From positions 1 to 9,866 of the forward strand of contig CAKSOB010000054.1 in NCBI GenBank assembly GCA_934476545.1: a stretch of DNA of 9,866 nucleotides, read 5' to 3'. The notes beneath the pieces were generated by a model. It was not told the origin of the DNA and did not search any database. It saw nothing but the letters and a program-made list of their open reading frames with translations. The translations under genes and the position numbers were made by a program. Source of the DNA: an uncultured Eubacteriales bacterium (GTDB lineage: Bacteria; Bacillota; Clostridia; Oscillospirales; Acutalibacteraceae). Positions 1 through 5,576 of this stretch are shown piece by piece. Every line of letters starts with the position of its first letter. The stretch's first letter is position 1.

Positions 1-75
1 CTGGTGTAGCTCAGTTGGTAGAGCAGCTGATTTGTAATCAGCAGGTCGGGGGTTCAAGTCCGTCCACCAGCTCCA
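1..75 (+). tRNA. tRNA-Thr (anticodon TGT), first base outside window
   Basis: The cloverleaf is readable. The acceptor stem CTGGTG pairs with CACCAG, and the missing 5' G just outside the window would pair with C71. The D-arm contains AGCTCAGTTGGTAGAGC. The anticodon stem GCTGA/TCAGC encloses loop TTTGTAA (31-37), with anticodon TGT at 33-35, which reads ACA (Thr). The T-arm carries GGTTCAAGTCC. The discriminator is T72 and CCA is encoded at 73-75. The gene is complete except for base 1 and must be transcribed from a promoter left of the window, together with the tRNA-Tyr that starts 20 nt downstream. Confidence 0.97.
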
Positions 76-95
76 AGCATCCGCTGTATTATTAT

Positions 96-180
96 GGGGG
101 AGTTCCCGAGTGGCCAAAGGGGGCAGACTGTAAATCTGTTGCTTTCAGCTTCGATGGTTCGAATCCGTCCTCCCCCACCA
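96..180 (+). tRNA. tRNA-Tyr (anticodon GTA), class II with long variable arm
   Basis: The acceptor stem GGGGGAG (96-102) pairs with CTCCCCC (170-176), followed by discriminator A and an encoded CCA at 178-180. The anticodon stem GCAGA/TCTGT encloses loop CTGTAAA with anticodon GTA at 130-132 (Tyr). The extra-long variable arm between the anticodon and T arms is what bacterial tRNA-Tyr requires. The T-arm contains GGTTCGAATCC. It is the second and last gene of the tRNA operon visible here, because a terminator begins 7 nt further on. Confidence 0.97.
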
Positions 181-186
181 AGGATA

Positions 187-213
187 GCATCGCCGAAAGG
201 CGGTGCTTTTTTT
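187..213 (+). terminator. Rho-independent terminator of the tRNA-Thr/tRNA-Tyr operon
   Basis: An 8-bp stem, GCATCGCC (187-194) with GGCGGTGC (199-206), contains one T-G wobble and is closed by a GAAA tetraloop (195-198). Seven T residues follow at once (207-213). This is a textbook intrinsic terminator. It separates the tRNA unit from the regulator gene downstream. Confidence 0.93.
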
Positions 214-287
214 ATTTTGGGTTTTTCACAGAATTATTAAAGTTAAAAAAAGAAAAGTGTATGATTTTTAGAAAAAGAGAAAAAACC

Positions 288-316
288 TTTACAAATACAT
301 CATGTTTTGCTACCAT
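288..316 (+). promoter_or_regulatory. Predicted sigma-A promoter of the TetR-type gene (extended -10)
   Basis: The -35 element TTTACA (288-293) is followed by a 17-nt spacer and the -10 element TACCAT (311-316). A TGC just before the -10 (308-310) gives an extended -10 (TGn) motif. Transcription would start near 323, leaving a leader of about 95 nt before the GTG start. That leader holds a short inverted repeat CTGAA/TTCAG (342-355) and two copies of TCCTGCT (331-337 and 373-379), which could be operator half-elements. Which protein binds there cannot be told from the sequence. Confidence 0.55.
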
Positions 317-417
317 AGGGAAATAAAAAGTCCTGCTTTTGCTGAACCATTTCAGGTAGGCTTCGTTTTGAATCCTGCTGTTGTGTATTAAAAAATGAAG
401 TAATGGGAGGATGCATT

Positions 418-975
418 GTGATAGCAGAAAAGAAACAGGTTAAGCGCACATCGTCTGTGGAGACGATTAAAACAACTTTAATTGCGTTGATGAATGAAAA
501 ACCAAAGAGTCAAATCAGTGTCTCTCAGATTGCAGAAACAGCGGGTTTGTCTAGGCGAACATTTTATCGTTACTTCTTATCTGTTGATGAGGTTTTGGAC
601 GCAGTTGCGTTTCAGATGAGAAAGGAATTCACAGCATATTTAGAAGTGCAGCAGCCAACAACCATGCGAATGCTGTTATATACCTGCTTTACGTTTTGGG
701 AACCACGCAAGGAGATTTTAAGTGGATTAGCGTACAATCATCTATTATATCCGTTGATTGACGAATTTATGCAGATTGCACGTCGGAACCGCCAAATTAC
801 CAAGGGCAAGCAAGTGTCTGAGGAGGTTTTGGAATGGGCAGTTCCTATGATGTGCGGCACATTTTTTGGAGTGCTTATGCAATGGATCGCAGAGGATTTT
901 GCGCATACTCCCGATGAAATGACCGTTTTAAGCATGAGTGTGTTCAGTGCATTATTATCGGGCAATGTGGGATGA
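418..975 (+). CDS. TetR/AcrR family transcriptional regulator
   Basis: This is a one-component DNA-binding regulator with ligand unknown. From the GTG at 418 it is 185 residues, normal for the family. The N-terminal helix-turn-helix spans about residues 14-53, with recognition helix AGLSRRTFYRYF (42-53), the hallmark TetR motif. The remainder is the helical ligand-binding and dimerisation region, which diverges too much to assign. Start choice: an in-frame ATG lies at 403, but the ribosome binding site GGGAGG (405-410) overlaps it and sits 7 nt before GTG 418, so GTG is preferred. It has its own promoter and a terminator immediately downstream. Nothing in the sequence shows a target, although autoregulation is common in this family. 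The neighbouring Nudix-MutY gene lies in the same direction 64 nt downstream and could be affected by readthrough. Confidence 0.88.
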   Translation: MIAEKKQVKRTSSVETIKTTLIALMNEKPKSQISVSQIAETAGLSRRTFYRYFLSVDEVLDAVAFQMRKEFTAYLEVQQPTTMRMLLYTCFTFWEPRKEILSGLAYNHLLYPLIDEFMQIARRNRQITKGKQVSEEVLEWAVPMMCGTFFGVLMQWIAEDFAHTPDEMTVLSMSVFSALLSGNVG

Positions 976-977
976 TG

Positions 978-1008
978 AAAAACCGGAGGAATTCCTTCCG
1001 GTTTTTTC
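978..1008 (+). terminator. Rho-independent terminator after the TetR-type gene
   Basis: The stem CCGGAGG (983-989) pairs with CCTTCCGG (about 994-1001) through one G-T wobble. An A-run before it and six Ts after it (1002-1007) extend the helix and provide the U-tract. It begins 3 nt after the regulator's stop codon and ends about 30 nt before the start of the Nudix-MutY gene. That gene therefore depends on readthrough or on a promoter inside the regulator gene that I could not identify. Confidence 0.8.
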
Positions 1009-1039
1009 TATGGAGAAAATAGATCGAAAGGGGAGGGCT

Positions 1040-2644
1040 ATGGAAGAAAATATGGTAGTTTTACAGCAATTACAAACGGTGTGTCCTGCCGATCAACAAG
1101 AACAAGATGCCTTAGAGCAAGTTTGGCAAGACTGGAAGTTTAGAGGGGCTGCATTATTGGAGCGAGATTGTGATTGCCACTTTACGGCATCGGCATTGAT
1201 TTGCAATCCGCAAATGGACAAGGTGTTGATGGTGCATCATAATTTATACCAAACCTACGCTTGGCCTGGCGGTCATGTAGACGGCGGCAGTGACTTTTTA
1301 AAGGAAACGCTGCGAGAAGTACGAGAAGAAACCGGACTGGAAACGGTTACACCGCTGACAGGCGCAATTTTATCATTAGATATTCTTCCTGTTCCGGAAC
1401 AGACAAAACGAGGGGTTGTGATTCCACCCCATACCCATTATTCGGTGGCGTTTGGATTGATTGCGGAAGAAACACAAGCGTTGAAAATTGCGCCGGAGGA
1501 AAACAGTGATGTTCGTTGGATTCCTGTTTCCGATTTAGAAGAAGCCAGCGGAGAACCACACATGATGACGATTTACCGCCGGATTCTGAAAAAGATGAAT
1601 GCGATTGCATCAGAAAAGCAACTGCTTTTTGAAAAGCTGCCGGAATTGTTGCTGCCCTGGTATGAAAAGGCGCATCGGGATCTTCCTTGGAGAGTGGATC
1701 GAGAGCCGTACCATGTTTGGCTGTCGGAAATCATGTTGCAGCAAACACGGGTGGAAGCGGTAAAAGGATATTACCAACGGTTCTTAGAAACCTTTCCCAC
1801 CATTGCCTCTTTGGCAGAGGGAGAAGAAGGTGTTCTGTTAAAGCTGTGGGAAGGCTTGGGATATTATAATCGAGCAAGAAATTTGCAAAAAGCAGCCAAA
1901 CAAATTCAAGAGCAGTACAACGGTGTTTTTCCCTCCACGCATAAAGAAATTTTAAACTTGCCAGGCATCGGTGCGTACACAGCAGGTGCTGTCGGTTCCA
2001 TTTGTTTTGAACTGCCCACCCCGGCAGTGGATGGAAATGTCCTACGGGTAATCTCTCGTTTGACAGAGTCTTTTTTCTCCGTTGATGAAAATAAGGTAAA
2101 ACAACAAATTTCCGATGCGCTGGAAATAGTTTATCCCAAGCAGCATTGCGGTGCGTTCACCCAAAGTTTAATGGAGCTGGGCGCAACGGTCTGTGTGCCA
2201 AACGGAGCACCCCGTTGCGAGGAATGTCCTTTGAGTTTAATCTGTATGGCACGACAAAATGGAACCGCACTCCAACTGCCGGTGAAAAAGAAGAAAGTCC
2301 CTCGTCGCACAGAAGAAAAAACCGTGTTTGTTTTACGATGCGGAGAGGAATTGGCAGTGGAACAGCGGTTGGAAAAAGGTGTTCTCCACGGGTTGTGGCA
2401 GCTTCCCAATGTATCCGGAAAATTGGAAGAAGGGGAACTGGGAGAAGTTTTGAAAGAGTGGGGCGTTTCCGTAGGGGATTTGAAGCAAGCGGTGGAAAGA
2501 AAGCACATTTTTACTCATATCACATGGGAGATGCGCTGCTACTCCATTCAATGCGCAGAGAAAAGCCCTCGCTTTACTTGGGTAACAGAAGCGCAGCGGC
2601 AATCCTCCATTTCACTGCCCACTGCATTTCGGATGTTCTTATAG
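1040..2644 (+). CDS. mutY: Nudix hydrolase - MutY adenine DNA glycosylase fusion
   Basis: MutY removes adenine mispaired with 8-oxoguanine. The start is ATG 1040, preceded by AAAGGGGAGGG; an in-frame ATG at 938 lies inside the upstream gene and is rejected. The product is 534 residues. Residues 1-185 form a complete Nudix hydrolase domain: box G78-x5-S84-x7-REVREETGL (92-100), with REUxEE intact and Ser in place of the usual first Glu. Residues about 190-430 are MutY: catalytic Glu230 in SEIMLQQT, helix-hairpin-helix LPGIGAY (307-313), catalytic Asp331 in VDGNV, and 4Fe-4S cysteines C385, C393, C396 and C402 (x7-x2-x5; E. coli has x6 first). Residues about 430-534 match the MutY C-terminal Nudix-like 8-oxoG-sensing domain, with an FTH motif. 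The linker is short and open. ATG 1595 could start MutY alone, but its upstream purines are weak. The gene is convergent with the nitroreductase operon. Confidence 0.93.
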   Translation: MEENMVVLQQLQTVCPADQQEQDALEQVWQDWKFRGAALLERDCDCHFTASALICNPQMDKVLMVHHNLYQTYAWPGGHVDGGSDFLKETLREVREETGLETVTPLTGAILSLDILPVPEQTKRGVVIPPHTHYSVAFGLIAEETQALKIAPEENSDVRWIPVSDLEEASGEPHMMTIYRRILKKMNAIASEKQLLFEKLPELLLPWYEKAHRDLPWRVDREPYHVWLSEIMLQQTRVEAVKGYYQRFLETFPTIASLAEGEEGVLLKLWEGLGYYNRARNLQKAAKQIQEQYNGVFPSTHKEILNLPGIGAYTAGAVGSICFELPTPAVDGNVLRVISRLTESFFSVDENKVKQQISDALEIVYPKQHCGAFTQSLMELGATVCVPNGAPRCEECPLSLICMARQNGTALQLPVKKKKVPRRTEEKTVFVLRCGEELAVEQRLEKGVLHGLWQLPNVSGKLEEGELGEVLKEWGVSVGDLKQAVERKHIFTHITWEMRCYSIQCAEKSPRFTWVTEAQRQSSISLPTAFRMFL

Positions 2645-2728
2645 AAACAAATTGCTGCCGGTTGGTTAGCGAATTTCGATTTTGATTCATCAGGAGATAT
2701 AAAAAACAGAGCGAGGATAAAACCGGTT

Positions 2729-2774
2729 AAAAAAAGCAGCTGCCTTACTTTCGCAATGAAGGTCAGGCAGCTGT
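2729..2774 (-). terminator. Rho-independent terminator of the niaR-nitroreductase operon
   Basis: A perfect 9-bp inverted repeat, CAGCTGCCT (2737-2745) and AGGCAGCTG (2765-2773), has a loop that itself contains a small CTT/AAG pairing. Read on the minus strand it is followed by seven Ts (complement of A2729-2735), so it terminates leftward transcription just after the nitroreductase stop. On the plus strand it may also slow transcription arriving from mutY, but the U-tract there is poor. Confidence 0.88.
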
Positions 2775-2780
2775 TATAGT

Positions 2781-3434
2781 TTAGAGAATTATTGTTTTTG
2801 AGATGGTTTCAAAGTGATATGTTACGATACCCAGATCCAGTTTTGTATAAACCCCTTTTCCGCAGGTGACGGTCACGTTGTTGTCCGGTTGCAGTTTAAA
2901 GAAGAATTTCTGCTGATTCATAGCGGTAGGAGCGAGAAGTGCGGCTTCCACACCGTTTAAAAACCACTTGGGCATCCCTTCTCGATAGTTGCAGATCTCC
3001 GGTAACGATTTAGATTTGTGCATTGTGCCGCTTGTGCGTCCATAGCCAATGGAAATCAGGCAAACCTGCTTTTCTCCCTTATATATTTCGGCTCTGCTCT
3101 TTCCGTGGGTCATAGCTACCCAACAGGTGTTCAGTCCAAGCTCCTGTGCTTTTAAAACAAGCTGTTCTCCATAGTACCCCAGTGTTTCTTCCAATTTGTT
3201 TCCTTTTGGTCCCACAAGGGCAATATAGTTTTTCACACCGGTGAATTTTCCGTAGTGTGCCAGTATAGAGTTAAAGCACTTCGGTTCCTCGTAGAAAATC
3301 TGAATATGCAAATTTGCGTTCCGGTTGATTTCCGCAATCATATCATTTAAAACAGTTCGCTTTTCAGCTTCAATCGGACGATCTGTGTACTGGCGAACGC
3401 TGTGTCGTTGTTTCATCAAGTCAAGCAGTTCCAT
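2781..3434 (-). CDS. Nitroreductase family protein (TM1586-like)
   Basis: This is a predicted flavin (FMN)-dependent NAD(P)H oxidoreductase; its substrate is unknown. The 217-residue protein opens with the flavin-binding RHSVRQY motif (10-16). It contains a central Y-G-E-Q-L-V-L-K-A-Q-E-L-G-L-N-T-C-W stretch, then LLAPTAMNQQ near residue 170 and KLDLGIVTYHFE near the end. This order, with the APSAxNxQ-like motif late in the chain, matches the TM1586-type nitroreductases (Pfam PF14512 as I recall) rather than the classic ones. The chain ends soon after the HFE motif, and members I recall extend about 15-25 residues further, so the C-terminus may be shortened. A ribosome binding site TTGGAGG (complement of 3446-3452) lies 10 nt before the ATG. 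It follows niaR by 30 nt on the same strand, indicating co-transcription. Confidence 0.82.
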   Translation of the reverse strand: MELLDLMKQRHSVRQYTDRPIEAEKRTVLNDMIAEINRNANLHIQIFYEEPKCFNSILAHYGKFTGVKNYIALVGPKGNKLEETLGYYGEQLVLKAQELGLNTCWVAMTHGKSRAEIYKGEKQVCLISIGYGRTSGTMHKSKSLPEICNYREGMPKWFLNGVEAALLAPTAMNQQKFFFKLQPDNNVTVTCGKGVYTKLDLGIVTYHFETISKTIIL

Positions 3435-3464
3435 GGTCCATAAACCTCCAAAGCGGTTTTTTGA

Positions 3465-3971
3465 TTATGTAATTAAGAATCCTTCCTTTTGCAGGGCTTC
3501 TTCGACCAAGGACAAAATTTCTTCGGACTCGGCAGAAACTGTGTGGTAATGATACCCGCTGGTAATATTTTTTAAAGGCGCCGATTTTCCGGAGCGAATT
3601 CCTTCCAAGAATAAGGAAACTGCTCTACGGGAGGAGATGTGCATGTCAGCGTGAATTTTTCCGTAGATTTTATGATTCACAAAGACATCTTCTACCGTAG
3701 CGCCCAAATCGACAATGGAATTCAACTCCTGCTCTATTTGGTCGTCGGTATGATAAACCTTGAATACACGGGTATATCTGGGGGAGGATTCCATTTGATA
3801 GCCTCGGTTGGTGGACAGGATGGGGTACCCTTGGGCACGAATTAAGGCAATGTCTTGCACCACGATTTGGCGGCTAACCCCTAAATGCTCCGATAAGGTT
3901 GTGCCGGAAATCGGGTGGGAGGCAGTTTTGATGAGTTGCAGTAATTTTTCACGTCGTTTTTCTCCGTGCAT
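3465..3971 (-). CDS. niaR: NiaR-type niacin-responsive transcriptional repressor (HTH + 3H domain)
   Basis: NiaR represses genes for NAD biosynthesis or niacin uptake when niacin is present. The 168-residue protein has an N-terminal helix-turn-helix of the HTH_11 type (about 5-60, with LSEHLGVSRQIVVQDIALI), then a 3H domain (about 70-168). The domain shows VNHKIYG (98-104), DMHISSRR (109-116) and GYHYHTVSAESEE (139-151). H74, E82, H141 and H143 have the spacing of the metal ligands I recall for Thermotoga TM1602 (H79, E87, H144, H146), so metal and niacin binding should be intact. The start ATG follows CGGAG at about 8 nt. It is the first gene of a leftward pair with the nitroreductase. No recognisable nadA/B/C or niacin transporter lies within the window, so its regulon is elsewhere or includes the nitroreductase through autoregulation (inference). 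Confidence 0.92.
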   Translation of the reverse strand: MHGEKRREKLLQLIKTASHPISGTTLSEHLGVSRQIVVQDIALIRAQGYPILSTNRGYQMESSPRYTRVFKVYHTDDQIEQELNSIVDLGATVEDVFVNHKIYGKIHADMHISSRRAVSLFLEGIRSGKSAPLKNITSGYHYHTVSAESEEILSLVEEALQKEGFLIT

Positions 3972-4015
3972 GCTAGTTCACTCCGTTTTTCTGTGGATTT
4001 TGATTCATTCTCTTA

Positions 4016-4044
4016 ATCATACCATAGATTGAAAGCGGTTGCAC
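4016..4044 (-). promoter_or_regulatory. niaR: Possible promoter of the niaR-nitroreductase operon
   Basis: On the minus strand, TATGAT (complement of 4016-4021) is a good -10 element. Seventeen nt upstream is GTGCAA (complement of 4039-4044), a weak -35 matching the consensus at three of six positions. Transcription would start near 4009, about 38 nt before the niaR start codon. The weak -35 leaves this tentative. Confidence 0.4.
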
Positions 4045-4047
4045 TAT

Positions 4048-4075
4048 ACAGAACAGAAAATTCACAAACAGAACA
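4048..4075. repeat. Direct repeat ACAGAACA, two copies 20 bp apart
   Basis: ACAGAACA occurs at 4048-4055 and again at 4068-4075 (TGTTCTGT on the minus strand). The 20-bp period is about two helical turns, so both copies face the same side of the DNA. They lie immediately upstream of the putative niaR -35, where an activator or repressor could bind. Confidence 0.5.
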
Positions 4076-4142
4076 TTTTTGCGACAAAAAGTCATTTTAT
4101 CAGAAAGAAAAGGCACAATTCCACACACTTGAGAAAAAAGAC

Positions 4143-4159
4143 GATTTTTCAGAAAAATC
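4143..4159. repeat. Perfect palindrome GATTTTT-CAG-AAAAATC
   Basis: A 7-bp perfect inverted repeat with a 3-nt spacer sits in the middle of the niaR/lrgA divergent region. It has no adjoining T-run that would make it an obvious terminator. A dimeric regulator operator is possible. AT-rich chance symmetry is the alternative. Confidence 0.45.
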
Positions 4160-4204
4160 AAGTTTCAAAGTGACCAAAAAAAGAGGATAAAAAGAGAAAG
4201 AGAT

Positions 4205-4234
4205 GCTGCAAAAAATAGGATTTTTTATAGCAGC
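4205..4234. repeat. Imperfect hairpin just upstream of the lrgA promoter
   Basis: GCTGC (4205-4209) and six As (4210-4215) face six Ts (4221-4226) and GCAGC (4230-4234), with a TAGGA loop and a 3-nt ATA bulge on the right arm. It ends 11 nt before the lrgA -35 element, which is a natural site for a regulator. It lacks a U-tract on its plus-strand side. Confidence 0.45.
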
Positions 4235-4245
4235 GGTTCTTGTTA

Positions 4246-4274
4246 TTGACAGCGCCGGATTTGCGTAGTAGATT
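4246..4274 (+). promoter_or_regulatory. Predicted sigma-A promoter of lrgAB
   Basis: A perfect -35 TTGACA (4246-4251), a 17-nt spacer and a -10 TAGATT (4269-4274, four of six) predict initiation near 4281. The leader before lrgA would be about 57 nt. No other promoter-like sequence in the region is as good. Confidence 0.7.
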
Positions 4275-4337
4275 TTAATTTGGAGGTATTGTTAAAAAAT
4301 AAACCAGAGGGATTTAGAACAGAAAAGAGGCAAACCA

Positions 4338-4715
4338 ATGAAAATTTTAACACAGCTTACGATTTTATTTGCAATTTGTTTGGTAGGTCAGCTATTGGCG
4401 GAATGGCTGCCGTTTCCGTTTCCGGGCAGCGTCATTAGTATGATTATCCTGCTGTTGTTATTGCTGTTCAAAGTATTAAAACCAAAGCACATTGCGGAAA
4501 CATCTGAATTTTTGCTGAAAAATATGGCATTTTTCTTTGTGCCGGCAGGCGTACAAATTTTGGAGCAGTACACTGCATTACAAGGACATGTTCTGGTGTT
4601 TGTGCTGATTTGTATTACAACCACGATTGCGACCTTCTTAACGACTGCATTGACCGTAACCGGTGTTGTAAAATTACAGGAAAAGTTTAGAAAAGGGGAT
4701 GTAACCCATGATTGA
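4338..4715 (+). CDS. lrgA: LrgA/CidA family holin-like membrane protein
   Basis: LrgA/CidA proteins are small inner-membrane proteins that pair with LrgB/CidB. They have been linked to control of murein hydrolase activity and cell death, and in Bacillus (PftAB) to facilitated pyruvate transport. This 125-residue protein has four hydrophobic segments (about 6-24, 32-47, 60-75 and 84-110), the family motif FPGSVISM (28-35) before the second segment, FFVPAGVQ (66-73), and a basic, polar C-terminal tail. The start ATG follows AAAAGAGG at 7 nt. It overlaps lrgB by 8 nt (ATGATTGA), so the two are translationally coupled. No LytSR-type two-component regulator is adjacent in this window, so what controls expression is unknown. 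Confidence 0.92.
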   Translation: MKILTQLTILFAICLVGQLLAEWLPFPFPGSVISMIILLLLLLFKVLKPKHIAETSEFLLKNMAFFFVPAGVQILEQYTALQGHVLVFVLICITTTIATFLTTALTVTGVVKLQEKFRKGDVTHD

Positions 4716-5397
4716 TGGATTGATGAACGTATTATCCAACGGAATGTTTGGAATTGCATTGAGCGCCGGCGCCTTTGAAGTCGGTGTGCTGTTGAACCGA
4801 AAGTGGAAGTTTCCGTTGTTCAATCCCCTGTTAGTCGGCGTGGTTTTGGTAGTGGTGGTTATGCTTATCTTTCAAATTCCACTGAAAAGCTATTCTGTGG
4901 GCGGCGATATGATTACCATGTTCTTAACGCCTGCAACCGCCGTGTTGGCATATTCTATTTATAATCAGCGAACCATATTGAAGCAATACTGGCTGCCGGT
5001 GGTGTGCGGTTGCGCCGCAGGTTCTCTTACCTCGGTGTTCAGCGTATTTGGATTGTGCAAGCTGTTTCATTTAGATGCACAATTAACCGCATCCTTGCTG
5101 CCAAAGTCGGTGACAACTGCCATTGCCATTGATGTAAGTAAAAGTTTGGGTGGCATTCCGGCGCTGACGGTTGTAGCGGTTATCATCACCGGTATTTTCG
5201 GCGCTGCTTTTTCTCCGTTATTGGTCAAGCTGTTTCGGGTAAAAAATCCCATTGCTGCCGGTGTGGCGATCGGTTCTTGCAGCCACGCTGCGGGAACCTC
5301 CCGTGCATTGGAGATGGGTGAGATTCAGGGTGCCATGAGCGGTATTTCCGTTGGTATTGCAGGAATTATGACGGTAATTTTGTCTTTGTTCTTTTAA
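4708..5397 (+). CDS. lrgB: LrgB/CidB family membrane protein
   Basis: This is the partner of LrgA in a membrane complex implicated in pyruvate movement and/or murein hydrolase control. The 229-residue protein is highly hydrophobic, with about seven likely membrane segments. It carries the diagnostic LrgB blocks: GGDMITMFLTPATAVLA (65-81), LPKSVTTAIAIDVSKSLGG (131-149) and GSCSHAAGTSRALEMGE (189-205). The start ATG lies within the end of lrgA and is served by AAAGGGG (4692-4698). The length is normal for the family. No convincing terminator follows the stop codon; the next promoter, for gshA, begins about 50 nt later, so some readthrough into gshA is possible. Confidence 0.94.
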   Translation: MIDGLMNVLSNGMFGIALSAGAFEVGVLLNRKWKFPLFNPLLVGVVLVVVVMLIFQIPLKSYSVGGDMITMFLTPATAVLAYSIYNQRTILKQYWLPVVCGCAAGSLTSVFSVFGLCKLFHLDAQLTASLLPKSVTTAIAIDVSKSLGGIPALTVVAVIITGIFGAAFSPLLVKLFRVKNPIAAGVAIGSCSHAAGTSRALEMGEIQGAMSGISVGIAGIMTVILSLFF

Positions 5398-5449
5398 AAG
5401 TTGAAATTCCTCTTATATAGAACTGCAACGATTGCCCCTAAATTGGTAT

Positions 5450-5478
5450 TTGACAAAATCAGGAATCGGTAGCATAAT
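5450..5478 (+). promoter_or_regulatory. Predicted strong sigma-A promoter of gshA
   Basis: The -35 TTGACA (5450-5455) is perfect, the spacer is exactly 17 nt, and the -10 is CATAAT (5473-5478, five of six). Transcription should start near 5485, giving a leader of about 92 nt that contains notable inverted repeats. It is one of the two best promoters in the window. Confidence 0.8.
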
Positions 5479-5490
5479 AGAAGCAGATAA

Positions 5491-5561
5491 TTCTGATAGG
5501 TTTTTATTAAAAGTCAGAAGGCAAAAAACCTGTCGTTTTGATTTATGCGGCATTCTGCTGC
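5491..5561 (+). promoter_or_regulatory. Structured leader of gshA with interleaved inverted repeats
   Basis: Two inverted repeats are interleaved. TTCTGA (5491-5496) pairs with TCAGAA (5514-5519), while AGGTTTTT (5498-5505) pairs with AAAAACCT (5524-5531). The order a-b-a'-b' means they either exclude one another or form an H-type pseudoknot. A third hairpin, GCGGC (5547-5551) with GCTGC (5557-5561), abuts the ribosome binding site AAAAGGAGGAG (5562-5572). The arrangement could regulate gshA translation, but I recognise no known riboswitch class. Confidence 0.45.
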
Positions 5562-5576
5562 AAAAGGAGGAGTTCG

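Larger units (their letters stand above)
3972..4337. other. Divergent intergenic control region between niaR and lrgA
   Basis: This 366-nt stretch has no credible gene. It is A-rich on the plus strand. It holds a leftward promoter for niaR, a rightward promoter for lrgA, a pair of direct repeats, a perfect short palindrome and a longer imperfect hairpin, each listed separately. The only sizeable reading frame (minus strand, 3973-4161) lacks a ribosome binding site and family resemblance. A GGAGG at 4282-4286 is not followed by a usable start codon at proper spacing. Confidence 0.7.

Noticed and set aside
15..326. Open frame of 103 codons across the tRNA region
   Set aside because: It overlaps two clear tRNA genes and their terminator and has no ribosome binding site.
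403..417. ATG 403 as start of the TetR-type protein
   Set aside because: The Shine-Dalgarno GGGAGG overlaps this codon and is correctly spaced for GTG 418 instead.
938..1039. N-terminal extension of the Nudix-MutY protein from ATG 938
   Set aside because: It lies inside the TetR-type gene, runs through a terminator hairpin and lacks a ribosome binding site; ATG 1040 has AAAGGGGAGGG before it.
3973..4161. 62-codon minus-strand frame upstream of niaR
   Set aside because: No ribosome binding site or family resemblance, and it covers the niaR promoter region.
4281..4300. GGAGG at 4282-4286 as the start signal of a leader peptide
   Set aside because: The only nearby start-like codon, TTG, is too close and its frame does not lead to a convincing peptide.
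5538..5576. Upstream in-frame start for gshA
   Set aside because: No ribosome binding site; the AAAAGGAGGAG directly before ATG 5577 decides the start.
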